Below, one piece after another: positions 1-8,130 of a DNA stretch of 64,000 nt (the first letter of the stretch is position 1; each line of letters begins with the position of its first letter). A program made the translations under genes and the position numbers. The stretch spans positions 17,034-81,033 of the forward strand of contig CABHOY010000034.1 in assembly GCA_902168105.1 (NCBI GenBank), read 5' to 3'. This DNA comes from an uncultured Flavihumibacter sp. GTDB lineage: Bacteria > Bacteroidota > Bacteroidia > Chitinophagales > Chitinophagaceae. The notes under the pieces were generated by a model. The model worked only from the letters and a program-made list of their open reading frames with translations, was not told the origin of the DNA and did no database searches.

Positions 1-280
1 GGAAAAGCAGAAGGAACGTTACGACGACGTACTGTCCGAATACCTGGATTTTGCCGATCATTACCCTTCCAGTAAGTTAAAGGGAGATGCCGAAAAATAT
101 TATACCTTAGCGCAAGGCAATATCAAAACGCTTGAAAGTTATACAACTACAAAACCAGAGCGTTTGAAGAAAGATGCTAAGAAAGCCGAAAAAGCGGCCG
201 ACAAAGCTGAAAAAGCGGACAGATCAGAGAAGAAATCAAAGAAATCTGAAAAAGCCGTAACAGAAACTAAAAACAATTAA
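1..280 (+). CDS. bamD: BamD-like outer membrane assembly lipoprotein, C-terminal part
   Basis: Only the last 92 codons are present (reading frame begins at base 2). The visible part reads as the final TPR-like helices of BamD (residues EKQKERYDDVLSEYLDFADH, then YPSSKLKGDAEKYY), the lipoprotein partner of BamA that inserts beta-barrel proteins in the outer membrane. It is followed by a roughly 35-residue low-complexity tail of Lys, Ala, Glu and Asp, which is longer and more charged than in proteobacterial BamD. Identity is supported by position directly upstream of the omega subunit and coaBC, an order I associate with Bacteroidota. The N-terminus, lipobox and most TPRs lie outside the window, so the name is probable rather than proven. 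Confidence 0.72.
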   Translation, partial: EKQKERYDDVLSEYLDFADHYPSSKLKGDAEKYYTLAQGNIKTLESYTTTKPERLKKDAKKAEKAADKAEKADRSEKKSKKSEKAVTETKNN

Positions 281-303
281 TAAACACAATAATTCCCTGG
301 AGA

Positions 304-645
304 ATGAGCAAAATAAAAAGAGGTCTCACCAGTAGCATCAATCCGATGGTAGAAACCAAAAGTACTACCGAGATTAAGAGCAAAACTGGTAACCTGTATG
401 AGTCTATTGCAGTGATCGCGAAACGCGCCAACCAGATCAACATATCTGTGAAGGAAGAACTGCACTCCAAGCTGGAAGAATTTGCCAGCCACACAGACAA
501 CCTGGAGGAAGTGCACGAGAACAAAGAGCAGATTGAGATCTCCCGTTTCTATGAGAGGATGGCTAATCCGGCTATCCAGGCTACACAGGAATTCCTGGAA
601 GATAAGATCTACTTCCGCAGGAACGACGATGACTTGTATAGTTAA
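304..645 (+). CDS. rpoZ: DNA-directed RNA polymerase omega subunit (Bacteroidota type)
   Basis: A 113-residue protein matching the Rpb6/omega fold as found in Bacteroidota. Omega helps fold and assemble the beta-prime subunit. The core signature is the helix pair around residues 30-50 (NLYESIAVIAKRANQI), equivalent to the region that clamps the beta-prime C-terminus; the C-terminal half is acidic and helical. The start ATG lies 23 bp after the bamD stop, so the two are probably co-transcribed. A strong hairpin terminator follows the stop. The length is slightly greater than proteobacterial omega, as is usual in this phylum. Confidence 0.85.
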   Translation: MSKIKRGLTSSINPMVETKSTTEIKSKTGNLYESIAVIAKRANQINISVKEELHSKLEEFASHTDNLEEVHENKEQIEISRFYERMANPAIQATQEFLEDKIYFRRNDDDLYS

Positions 646-675
646 GTAGTTTGACTGAAAAATATCTAACTTCAT

Positions 676-707
676 GGCGGCAGAAACATATTTCTGCCGC
701 CTTTTTT
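676..707 (+). terminator. Rho-independent terminator after rpoZ
   Basis: A perfect 11-bp stem (GGCGGCAGAAA pairing with TTTCTGCCGCC), a CATA loop and a run of six T follow the rpoZ stop by 31 bp. It separates the bamD-rpoZ unit from coaBC. Confidence 0.9.
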
Positions 708-726
708 GCTTAATAGCCTATTGGTC

Positions 727-1989
727 ATGCTTCAAGGAAAGAAAATATTATTGGGCGTATCCGGCAGTATCGCTGCCTATAAAGCAGCTACAATTGTACG
801 GTTGCTGGTAAAAGAAGGTGCAGACGTGAAAGTCGTGATGACCCCGTCCGCCTGCGACTTTATCACGCCGCTTACCCTGGCAACATTGTCCAAACATGAA
901 GTACCCGTAACCATCAGTGATAACCAGAGCTGGAACAATCATGTGATGCTGGGTCGCTGGGCGGATGTGATGCTGATAGCACCGGCTTCCGCTAACACCC
1001 TGTCCAAAATGGCCAATGGCGCATGCGATAACCTGTTGATGGCGACCTACCTTTCCGCTACCTGTCCGGTGCTCTTTGCGCCGGCCATGGACGAGGATAT
1101 GTGGCACCATCCTGCTACACGGAACAATATCAGCAAGCTGTTGTCTTACGGTCATCAGCAGTTACCGGTTGAGAAGGGTGAGCTGGCCAGTGGTTTGTTC
1201 GGCGAAGGCCGTATGGCAGAGCCGGAAAATATTGTGAAGTATCTGCATGAACATTTTAGCAACCATTCTGCACAGTCTATTGATCAACAACAGGTTGACA
1301 AAACGACTCTTCCGCTGAAAGGAAAAAAAGCTTTGGTAACTGCCGGTCCTACGCAAGAACCGTTGGACCCTGTACGTTATATCAGTAACCATTCCAGCGG
1401 AAAAATGGGGATCGCTATCGCAGATGCGCTGGCGACTGCCGGAGCTGACGTGACCCTGGTGCTTGGTCCTACGGGACTATCTGCCGGTAACCCTGCAGTA
1501 AATACCATCCGGGTAGTAACTGCGGAAGATATGTTTAACAGTAGCGCCGCTCATTTTACCCAGGCCGACGTTATAGTAATGGCAGCAGCAGTGGCTGATT
1601 ACCGTCCAAAACATGTGGCGGATATAAAGATGAAGAAAGGCGAGGGAGACGCGCTGACGCTGGAACTGGAAAAAACGAAAGACATTCTGCGTACGCTGGG
1701 TGCTACCCGTACCGACAAACAGGTGCTGGTTGGATTCTCGCTGGAAACGAACAACGAAAAGGAATATGCATTAAAGAAGCTCCGTGAGAAACACCTGGAC
1801 CTCGTTGTAATGAATTCCCTGAATGATAAAGGCGCCGGCTTTAATCATGATACCAACAAGGTGACCTTGTTCGACAAGAAAGGAGATGCAAGGGACCTGC
1901 CACTGAAATCAAAACTTGAGGTGGCGCAGGATATTGTGACTGCTATTGTGGACATCCTTCACTATAACAGTGTTCCGCTGGTAGTTTAA
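727..1989 (+). CDS. coaBC: Bifunctional phosphopantothenoylcysteine decarboxylase / phosphopantothenate-cysteine ligase
   Basis: A 420-residue CoaBC (Dfp), which conjugates cysteine to 4-phosphopantothenate and decarboxylates the product in CoA synthesis. The N-terminal flavoprotein CoaC domain (about residues 1-180) shows the GSIAAYKA FMN loop, the catalytic-His segment SWNNHVMLG, and PAMDEDMWHHPA. The C-terminal CoaB ligase domain (from about residue 200) shows VTAGPTQEPLDPVRYISN and the AAVADYRP and KxKK motifs. I chose ATG 727 because the upstream in-frame TTG codon at 706 lies in the rpoZ terminator. Two positions differ from the E. coli enzyme as I remember it: Asn of PAMN is Asp, and the Cys of ACG is Ser (LASGLFGEGRM). 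Similar variants exist in Bacteroidota. Confidence 0.95.
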   Translation: MLQGKKILLGVSGSIAAYKAATIVRLLVKEGADVKVVMTPSACDFITPLTLATLSKHEVPVTISDNQSWNNHVMLGRWADVMLIAPASANTLSKMANGACDNLLMATYLSATCPVLFAPAMDEDMWHHPATRNNISKLLSYGHQQLPVEKGELASGLFGEGRMAEPENIVKYLHEHFSNHSAQSIDQQQVDKTTLPLKGKKALVTAGPTQEPLDPVRYISNHSSGKMGIAIADALATAGADVTLVLGPTGLSAGNPAVNTIRVVTAEDMFNSSAAHFTQADVIVMAAAVADYRPKHVADIKMKKGEGDALTLELEKTKDILRTLGATRTDKQVLVGFSLETNNEKEYALKKLREKHLDLVVMNSLNDKGAGFNHDTNKVTLFDKKGDARDLPLKSKLEVAQDIVTAIVDILHYNSVPLVV

Positions 1990-2010
1990 ACACGTGCTCT
2001 ATATAATAGA

Positions 2011-2985
2011 ATGATCACAATGGTAAATAACGCCCACTTATGGTTTGCAAAACACAGGACCTGGTGTTTTGCGCTCATCATGTCAATAGCAGGAACCTTA
2101 TTGGCCCTGATGCCTGCACAGGCACAGGAACTCCGTGCAAATGTCACTGTCACTACCGGCAGGCTGGTAAATAACAATACCAGCAGGAAGGTATTTACTA
2201 CCCTTCAGAATTCTATCAGGGAATTCCTGAACGGCCGCAGATGGACCGACGAGTCATATACTCCTTCTGAACGCATAGAGTGCAACTTCCTGCTTAATAT
2301 TACCGAAGATCTTGGCAACAACACTTTTAAGGCGACCCTGACCATCCAGGCTACCAGACCGGTATATAACGCCGGATATTTAAGCAGTATCCTGAATACT
2401 CAGGACCCGAACGTGGTATTCCGTTATGTAGAATTTCAGCCACTGGAATTCAGTGATAACCGCGTAGTGGGAAATGATCCGCTGGCGTCTAACCTGACTG
2501 CGATCCTGGCTTATTATACTTACATCATCCTGGGGCTGGATGCAGATTCTTTTGCTGCGAGGGGAGGTGATGATTTCTTTAAGAAGGCGCTGAATATAGT
2601 GACCAGTGCACCTGACGGAAAGGAGATCTCAGGATGGAAACCTTTTGAGGGCAACAGGAACCGTTACTGGCTGCAGGACAATCTGTTAAATGTGAAATTC
2701 GCCCGTTTTCATGATGTGATGTATCAATATCACCGGCAAGGACTGGACATGATGTACGAGGACATGAATAAAGGACGCAATACCTTGATGAACTGCCTGA
2801 ACATGTTGTATGCCATATACCAGGATATACCCAATTCTATGCTGATGGCAACGTTCTTTACCGCCAAAGCGGATGAACTGCAGAAGATCTTTGCCAAATC
2901 GCCACCGCAGGAGAGGTCACGTGCCGCACAATTGCTAGCCCAGATGGACGTCACCAATGCAGCGAAATATCAGAATATGAAATAG
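2011..2985 (+). CDS. DUF4835 family secreted protein
   Basis: A 324-residue exported protein of the DUF4835 family, whose function is not established. Residues 1-39 form a long signal peptide with a hydrophobic core (FALIMSIAGTLLALM) and an AQAQ cleavage site. The mature part carries family features such as the early segment ELRANVTVTT and the central FRYVEFQPLEFSDNRVVGNDP and YTYIILGLDADSFA regions. It begins 21 bp after coaBC and is followed by a DUF4296 lipoprotein, an order common in Bacteroidota, which suggests a role in the envelope. ATG 2020 is an alternative start. Confidence 0.85.
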   Translation: MITMVNNAHLWFAKHRTWCFALIMSIAGTLLALMPAQAQELRANVTVTTGRLVNNNTSRKVFTTLQNSIREFLNGRRWTDESYTPSERIECNFLLNITEDLGNNTFKATLTIQATRPVYNAGYLSSILNTQDPNVVFRYVEFQPLEFSDNRVVGNDPLASNLTAILAYYTYIILGLDADSFAARGGDDFFKKALNIVTSAPDGKEISGWKPFEGNRNRYWLQDNLLNVKFARFHDVMYQYHRQGLDMMYEDMNKGRNTLMNCLNMLYAIYQDIPNSMLMATFFTAKADELQKIFAKSPPQERSRAAQLLAQMDVTNAAKYQNMK

Positions 2986-3014
2986 CTTTGCTTTTTGAAG
3001 AAGGAACATAATTT

Positions 3015-3590
3015 ATGTATAGAATTATTGCAGTTTGCCTGCTGTTGCTGATAATGGCATGCGGGGAAGCGGACAGAGTGCCAAAAGACGTAATATCCAA
3101 AGAACAAATGCGTGATGTGCTGCTGGATTTAAATCTGGCGGACGCATATAGTGGTATTACAGACGATCAGGCGAACCTGCTTGTCCATGATTCAATACGT
3201 CAGAAGCGTGTGAAAGTGTATTTTCGCCAGGTGCTTGATATGCATAAACTGACCCCCGAGCAGTTCAATCACAGCTACAAATATTACGAGGCGCATCCCA
3301 ACGCATTCAAGGTGATATACGATATGATGTTTGCAATTGTGTCGAACGATAAGAATATGCTTGACATCAACGAGCGGCGGAAAGAGTATGTGACAAACCG
3401 GCGTAACCTTTTGCCGGTTAATAATAATAGTCTAATTTCAATTGAACAGGATACATTAATTCCATTTGTTAAGAAAAATAAGAGAGGCGTCAATTTCGAC
3501 AATCTGCCAAAGAAGCTTGAGTCCATGCCTAAAGACAATTCGCCAAAGAAGCATGTGCCCTTGACTAGGATGGCCAAACCGAAGCGCTGA
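3015..3590 (+). CDS. DUF4296 domain lipoprotein
   Basis: A 191-residue predicted lipoprotein: the hydrophobic N-terminus ends in the lipobox LIMAC, with acylated Cys at residue 16, so the mature protein should be membrane anchored. Residues about 22-105 match the DUF4296 family ([20 protein letters not shown] and the helix with [15 protein letters not shown]), which is small, helical and of unknown function. The C-terminus is basic and low in complexity. It starts 29 bp after the DUF4835 gene and probably belongs to the same transcript. Confidence 0.8.
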   Translation: MYRIIAVCLLLLIMACGEADRVPKDVISKEQMRDVLLDLNLADAYSGITDDQANLLVHDSIRQKRVKVYFRQVLDMHKLTPEQFNHSYKYYEAHPNAFKVIYDMMFAIVSNDKNMLDINERRKEYVTNRRNLLPVNNNSLISIEQDTLIPFVKKNKRGVNFDNLPKKLESMPKDNSPKKHVPLTRMAKPKR

Positions 3591-3619
3591 AGCCGCCCTT
3601 TTTAAAACATCACCAAAAC

Positions 3620-4315
3620 ATGAACAAAGTTGTAGCTAATGCTGATGAAGCATTGCATGACATCCGCGATGGCGCTACCCTGATGCTGGGCGGATTTGGT
3701 TTGTGCGGCATTCCAGAAAACAGTATTGCCGCTTTAGTACGCAAGGGTACTACACAATTAACCTGTATTTCCAACAATGCCGGCGTGGACGATTTTGGTC
3801 TTGGACTACTGCTGAAAACAAGGCAGATCAAAAAGATGCTTTCGTCTTACGTAGGAGAGAACGCTGAGTTCGAACGTCAGTTGCTATCCGGTGAACTGGA
3901 GGTGGACCTGATCCCCCAGGGAACGCTGGCTACCCGTATCCAGATGGCAGGCATGGGTATCCCTGCCTTTTTTACGCCCGCAGGTTACGGTACGGAAATA
4001 GCTGCCGGAAAAGAATCGCGGGAATTCAACGGCAAGCAGTATTTGATGGAGCTGGCATTACATGCAGATTTTTCCATCGTTAAAGCCTGGAAAGGCGATA
4101 CAATGGGTAACCTGGTATTCCGCAAGACCACCCGTAATTTCAGTAGTTCTATGGCCAAGGCAGGCAATATCACCATTGCCGAAGTTGAGCACCTGGTTCA
4201 ACCCGGAGAGCTGGACCCTGACCATATCCATGTGCCGGGCATCTATGTGCACCGTGTCTTCCAGGGAAGTAATTATGAAAAACGTATAGAGCGGAAAACC
4301 GTAAAAATGGGTTAA
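3620..4315 (+). CDS. scoA: 3-oxoacid CoA-transferase subunit A
   Basis: A 231-residue alpha subunit of a family I CoA-transferase, which moves CoA between succinyl-CoA (or acetyl-CoA) and 3-oxoacids such as acetoacetate. Family motifs are visible: [10 protein letters not shown] near residues 23-32, [12 protein letters not shown] near 51-62, and the glycine-rich [15 protein letters not shown] near 112-126. The catalytic Glu is carried by the following subunit. The gene is 39 bp upstream of subunit B and certainly co-transcribed with it. Whether the physiological substrate is acetoacetate or 3-oxoadipate cannot be told from sequence; no other ketone-body or aromatic degradation gene is adjacent. 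Confidence 0.93.
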   Translation: MNKVVANADEALHDIRDGATLMLGGFGLCGIPENSIAALVRKGTTQLTCISNNAGVDDFGLGLLLKTRQIKKMLSSYVGENAEFERQLLSGELEVDLIPQGTLATRIQMAGMGIPAFFTPAGYGTEIAAGKESREFNGKQYLMELALHADFSIVKAWKGDTMGNLVFRKTTRNFSSSMAKAGNITIAEVEHLVQPGELDPDHIHVPGIYVHRVFQGSNYEKRIERKTVKMG

Positions 4316-4354
4316 TCCCTTATTGCTACTGCAACCTCAAATCTGAAAATCATT

Positions 4355-5014
4355 ATGTCTTTAGATAAATATGGCATTGCCAAAAGAATAGCACAGGAGC
4401 TGCGCGATGGTATGTATGTGAACCTGGGTATCGGTATTCCGACACTGGTAGCCAATTTCATCCCGTCAGGTATTTCTATCATGTTACAGTCTGAAAATGG
4501 ATTGTTGGGTATGGGACCTTATCCGGAAGAGCAGGAGATAGATGCAGACCTGATCAATGCAGGCAAAGAAACGGTGACAGTGTTGCCGGGCGGTGTGTTT
4601 TTTGATTCTGCTGAGAGCTTCGGTATGATCAGGGCGGGTAAGGTCGACCTAACGGTATTGGGCGCTATGGAAGTATCTGATGCAGGCGATATCGCTAACT
4701 GGAAAATACCTGGTAAGATGGTAAAAGGAATGGGAGGGGCAATGGACCTGGTAGCATCAGCAAAAAATATTATCGTGGCAATGATGCATACAAATCCGAA
4801 GGGAGAAAGCAAATTACTACCAACGTGTACGTTACCTCTCACGGGTGTTTCGTGTGTAAAGAAAGTGGTGACCGAGCTGGCTGTATTGGATATTACGCCG
4901 CAAGGGTTCCGTTTACTTGAAAGAGCTCCGGGTGTGAGCGTTGAGGAGATCGTTGCCAAGACAGCAGGAAGGCTGATTGTTGAAGGAGAGATACCGGAGA
5001 TGAAACTCAGCTAA
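4355..5014 (+). CDS. scoB: 3-oxoacid CoA-transferase subunit B
   Basis: A 219-residue beta subunit of the same CoA-transferase. It shows the [13 protein letters not shown] segment near residue 24 and the active-site motif [13 protein letters not shown] near residue 50, in which the Glu of SENG forms the covalent CoA thioester. The C-terminal part has the family segment [20 protein letters not shown]. The length is normal. A palindromic terminator-like repeat follows the stop directly, so the unit ends here. Confidence 0.94.
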   Translation: MSLDKYGIAKRIAQELRDGMYVNLGIGIPTLVANFIPSGISIMLQSENGLLGMGPYPEEQEIDADLINAGKETVTVLPGGVFFDSAESFGMIRAGKVDLTVLGAMEVSDAGDIANWKIPGKMVKGMGGAMDLVASAKNIIVAMMHTNPKGESKLLPTCTLPLTGVSCVKKVVTELAVLDITPQGFRLLERAPGVSVEEIVAKTAGRLIVEGEIPEMKLS

Positions 5015-5020
5015 GATATC

Positions 5021-5090
5021 AGGAATTAAGCATTGAGCAGTTGTAACAGATCTCAACATTCAATTCTTAATTCCTAGCTTTTTATTTTTT
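5021..5090 (+). repeat. Heptad-type intergenic inverted repeat, likely terminator of scoAB
   Basis: AGGAATTAAG (5021-5030) pairs with CTTAATTCCT (5066-5075), with an inner TTGAG/CTCAA stem (5033-5037 with 5052-5056), followed by a T-rich stretch (CTTTTTATTTTTT). The arms can be read as 7-nt units (AGGAATT, AAGCATT, GAGCAGT). It resembles repeats at 13135, 18899, 45758 and 53950. Confidence 0.7.
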
Positions 5091-5133
5091 CATAAGTATT
5101 ATCCCTCATATTTACAATACCCTTAACTTGCTA

Positions 5134-5163
5134 TTGTAGAGTAAAACAAAATCAGCATCTTTG
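5134..5163 (+). promoter_or_regulatory. Candidate Bacteroidota promoter for the 5.2-5.7 kb transcript
   Basis: TTG at 5134-5136 and CATCTTTG at 5156-5163 are 19 bp apart, the usual spacing for the -33 TTG and -7 TAnnTTTG elements in this phylum (first base of the -7 box is C instead of T). Transcription would begin near 5168-5170, far upstream of the next protein start at 5739. Confidence 0.5.
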
Positions 5164-5690
5164 CGATGTCATTACTGTTAGCATTTTATATAACAGAAAA
5201 GATCGTAAACAACATTCGAAAGCAGATACCGATATCAGATAAATTCCTGTGAGGAAATCCAACATCTAAGTCGACAAATTAAAATAGCATTGTGAAAATT
5301 GTCGCTGACGTTTAGAGAATCAAGCAACCTGATGAAACTATGACCACGTACGTATTTATCCCGAAGGGAAAAGAATACTGAATGATTACAGGTGCCGTAA
5401 GGCCCGGTTGGAACGCATAGTTCCTGTCATGTGATTGTTCGAAGTGTCCTATTTATCCTATACCATTTTAATTATGAAAGAATACGGTGTCACATGTAGT
5501 GGCGTGCGGGCCATCGCCAGGCTTTGTGCGTAAAACCGGAAAGGTCTCAGTGTAATCAGCAATATCCCATATTGGGTTGTCAGTATTAACAGGTGTTCAT
5601 CCCTGCCGAGCGGGGAAGACCCCCTGTCCTATGTGAAAAAAGACGGTTATCCGGCGTGAGGCCGGGTAACCGCTACCCATTTTTACCCCA
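5164..5690 (+). ncRNA. Candidate structured non-coding RNA or long leader (no gene recognised)
   Basis: This stretch of about 520 bp has no open frame longer than a few dozen codons but is framed by a plausible promoter and a terminator-like hairpin. Local stems seen by eye: CTGTTA/TAACAG (5175-5196), TTCCT-GTG-AGGAA (5244-5256), CGACAA/TTGTCG (5272-5304, extended to 8 bp with one bulge), GTATT/AATAC around CCC-GAA-GGG (about 5352-5378), GCC-GTAA-GGC (5394-5403), GGAAC/GTTCC (5410-5424), CCCTGC/GCGGGG (about 5601-5615). I compared it from memory with RNase P RNA, tmRNA, 6S, SRP RNA, cobalamin riboswitches and group II intron domain V, and none fits. A decayed gene remains possible. Confidence 0.35.
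5644..5683 (+). terminator. Terminator-like hairpin ending the candidate RNA
   Basis: A 12-bp stem (CGGTTATCCGGC with GCCGGGTAACCG, one G-U pair) closes a GTGAG loop. A T5 stretch starts about seven bases past the stem, so termination would be imperfect. It lies 56 bp before the aminotransferase start and could act as an attenuator for it. Confidence 0.5.
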
Positions 5691-5738
5691 TTAATTTTCC
5701 GTACCTTAACAGTCCAATCAAAAGCTAAAGAGTTCGAA

Positions 5739-6575
5739 GTGCAATTAGGGTTTCTATGTTATAATGGTAAATTTATTGCGGCGTCCGAACCTATCTTAAC
5801 AGCCGATAACCGTTCTTTCCGTTATGGAGATGGTTGTTTTGAAACTATGCGGGTGTACCAGGGACGTGCCCTATTGGCCGACCTGCATTTTGAAAGGCTG
5901 ATGTCCAGTCTGAACCTGCTCCATTTTGATGTTCCCCAGCATTTTACCAAAGCATATTTTAAAAGGCTCATTACAGAGCTTTGCAGCCGGAATGGTCATG
6001 AGCGGCTGGCCAGGGTAAGGCTGACGGTTTTCAGGTCAGACGGAGGGCTGTATGACCCCATTAATAACCTGCCGAATTTTATTATCCAGAGCTGGGAACT
6101 GGACCGGCAGATACTGGAGTTAAATGAGACCGGACTAAAGCTGGATATTTTCCCCGATGTGAGAAAGTCGAGCGACAAATATTCTTACATCAAATCGAAT
6201 AATTGCCTGCCGTATGTAATGGCTGCCATGTATGCAAAACAACACCGCATTAATGAAGCAGTGCTGCTGAACCCGTGTGGAAGAGTGGCTGATACGACTA
6301 TTGCTAATCTGTTTATCGTGCATGGAAAGGAGATCATTACACCTCCGTTATCTGAAGGAGGTGTATGTGGTGTGATGCGCAGGAACCTGCTGCGTATGGA
6401 CCTTCCTTTTTCAGTTACTGAAAAGCCCGTTACAGTAGCAGATCTTGAGACAGCAGATGAAATATTTCTTACTAATGCAGTTACAGGTATCCGCTGGGTC
6501 GGTTCATTCCGTGAAAGTAGTTATGGGAATGCTACTGCGGTAATATTACACGAGCTGATCCACGAAGGATTATAG
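5739..6575 (+). CDS. Class IV (fold-type IV) PLP aminotransferase or aminodeoxychorismate lyase-like
   Basis: A 278-residue fold-type IV PLP enzyme, related to branched-chain aminotransferase, D-amino acid aminotransferase and PabC. The N-terminal segment has FRYGDGCFETMRVYQGR (about residues 27-43); the PLP lysine is in YSYIKSNNCLPYV near residue 150; the phosphate and cofactor region has EAVLLNPCGRVADTTIANLF and, later, GVCGVMRRNLL and DEIFLTNAVTGIRWV. Start is GTG 5739; there is no ATG that fits the family N-terminus. Reaction cannot be assigned from the sequence: the size and the lack of an N-terminal extension fit PabC or DAAT-like enzymes better than IlvE. FolE about 4 kb downstream is weak support for a folate role. 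Confidence 0.82.
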   Translation: MQLGFLCYNGKFIAASEPILTADNRSFRYGDGCFETMRVYQGRALLADLHFERLMSSLNLLHFDVPQHFTKAYFKRLITELCSRNGHERLARVRLTVFRSDGGLYDPINNLPNFIIQSWELDRQILELNETGLKLDIFPDVRKSSDKYSYIKSNNCLPYVMAAMYAKQHRINEAVLLNPCGRVADTTIANLFIVHGKEIITPPLSEGGVCGVMRRNLLRMDLPFSVTEKPVTVADLETADEIFLTNAVTGIRWVGSFRESSYGNATAVILHELIHEGL

Positions 6576-6716
6576 ATAAAAATATACGATTACTTATTTA
6601 CTACACTTTACTGAATCTGCATGGCAGTGGCACATTTTTAGCAACACTTTTTTTGTTCCATCCGATTTATCTTGTACTGCGATTGTTTATTTGAGAATGC
6701 AAAACTAACCACTCTT

Positions 6717-8021
6717 ATGCCTCCGACTATAAATTTATGCTGGTTGCGACGTGACTTACGTCTGCTTGACCATGCAGCGTTGTACCACGCTTTGAAATCT
6801 GCGAATCCTGTTGTACCTGTCTTTGTGTTTGATACAGACATACTGAATGACCTTGAGGATAAACATGACAGACGTGTTACTTTTATTCATGACACGCTGG
6901 AAGATCTGCAGGTGAAACTCAGTAAGCTTGGCAGCACCCTGGACATCTACTACGGTACGCCGCAACAGGCATTTGAACACTGGACCACACAGTATGATGT
7001 GCAGGAAGTGTTCACCAATATTGACTATGAGCCGTATGCCGTTAGACGGGATGCAGATATTGCGAAGCAATTGAAGGAAAAGAATATTGGCTTCCATCAG
7101 TACAAAGACCAGGTTGTCTTTGACAGGAATGAAATTTTAAAAGATAACGGACAACCATATACTGTATTTACACCGTATAGTAAAAAATGGAAAACACTAC
7201 TGAATGATTATTCTTTACAAGCTTACCCTACAGAAAACTATTTCAGGAATTTCTTCAAACAGAAACTAAAGAAAGTACCTAGTCTGCGTGCTATCGGATT
7301 CCTTGCAGGCGACAGAGGATTCCCATCGGCCAGAGTAAAGGACAGCGTGATAAAGAACTATGATAAAACCCGCGACCTGCCCGGTATTGAAGGAACGACG
7401 CACATAGGATTGCATCTGCGTTTTGGTACTATCAGCATACGTGAACTGGCTGAGCGCGCGAATGAATTGAACGAGACATTTCTCGGTGAATTGATATGGC
7501 GTGATTTCTTCCAGATGATCATATGGCATTTCCCACATGTTGTACAACATTCTTTCCGACGTGAATATGATAATATTCAATGGCGGAATAATGAGCAGGA
7601 ATTTCAGCAATGGTGTGATGGCCAAACAGGTTATCCTATTGTAGATGCAGGTATGCGTGAGTTGAATGCTACAGGCTTTATGCATAACCGCGTACGTATG
7701 ATCACTGCAAGTTTTTTGACGAAACATTTGTTGATAGACTGGCGTTGGGGAGAAGCTTATTTTGCAAAGAAACTGCTCGACTATGATCTTGCTGCAAACA
7801 ATGGGAACTGGCAATGGGCGGCAGGTTCCGGCTGTGATGCTGCGCCTTATTTCCGCGTGTTCAATCCCACATTACAAACACAACGTTTTGATCCTTCTTT
7901 TGAATATATAAAAAAATGGGTGCCTGAATTTCAGGAGTTGACTTATGTTAAGCCGATGGTTGTGCACGAACAGGCCCGCAAAAGAGTGCTCGAAGTTTAT
8001 AAGGCCGCATTAGCTTCTTAG
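6717..8021 (+). CDS. phrB: Deoxyribodipyrimidine photolyase (class I cryptochrome/photolyase family)
   Basis: A 434-residue flavoprotein that repairs cyclobutane pyrimidine dimers with blue light. The N-terminal alpha/beta antenna domain begins INLCWLRRDLRLLDHAAL; the FAD-binding domain follows from about residue 210, with FGTISIRELAERANELNETF, LGELIWRDFF, the GYPIVDAGMRELNATGFMHN motif and the flavin-binding NNGNWQWAAGSGCDAAPYFR segment typical of class I CPD photolyases. I use ATG 6717 because the upstream in-frame codons add residues absent from the family. It stands alone and is closed by a strong terminator. A cryptochrome DASH identity is unlikely given the class I motifs. Confidence 0.93.
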   Translation: MPPTINLCWLRRDLRLLDHAALYHALKSANPVVPVFVFDTDILNDLEDKHDRRVTFIHDTLEDLQVKLSKLGSTLDIYYGTPQQAFEHWTTQYDVQEVFTNIDYEPYAVRRDADIAKQLKEKNIGFHQYKDQVVFDRNEILKDNGQPYTVFTPYSKKWKTLLNDYSLQAYPTENYFRNFFKQKLKKVPSLRAIGFLAGDRGFPSARVKDSVIKNYDKTRDLPGIEGTTHIGLHLRFGTISIRELAERANELNETFLGELIWRDFFQMIIWHFPHVVQHSFRREYDNIQWRNNEQEFQQWCDGQTGYPIVDAGMRELNATGFMHNRVRMITASFLTKHLLIDWRWGEAYFAKKLLDYDLAANNGNWQWAAGSGCDAAPYFRVFNPTLQTQRFDPSFEYIKKWVPEFQELTYVKPMVVHEQARKRVLEVYKAALAS

Positions 8022-8070
8022 GTCATCGTAATAAGAGAAGCGCGGAAGAAATATAACCATTGAGATATGA

Positions 8071-8113
8071 ATAGCCCACAGACAACTGCCAGTCATCTGT
8101 GGGCTATTTTTTG
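8071..8113 (+). terminator. Rho-independent terminator after phrB
   Basis: A perfect 12-bp stem (ATAGCCCACAGA with TCTGTGGGCTAT), a 13-nt loop and a T6 tract lie between the convergent phrB and mqnD genes. Confidence 0.9.
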
Positions 8114-8130
8114 TTTCAGTGTACTAATGT

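Noticed and set aside
4519..4959. 146-codon frame on the minus strand opposite scoB
   Set aside because: Antisense to a gene with intact catalytic motif; low-complexity Ser/Thr-rich translation is typical of shadow frames.
5244..5260. GAGGAAATCC resembles the conserved GAGGAAAGTCC of RNase P RNA
   Set aside because: The P4 partner and the ACAGAA core are absent and the motif is explained by a small local hairpin.
5437..5447. GTTCGAAGTG looks like a tRNA T-loop
   Set aside because: No acceptor stem, anticodon arm or CCA context around it; the same 10-mer recurs at the aminotransferase start, probably by chance.
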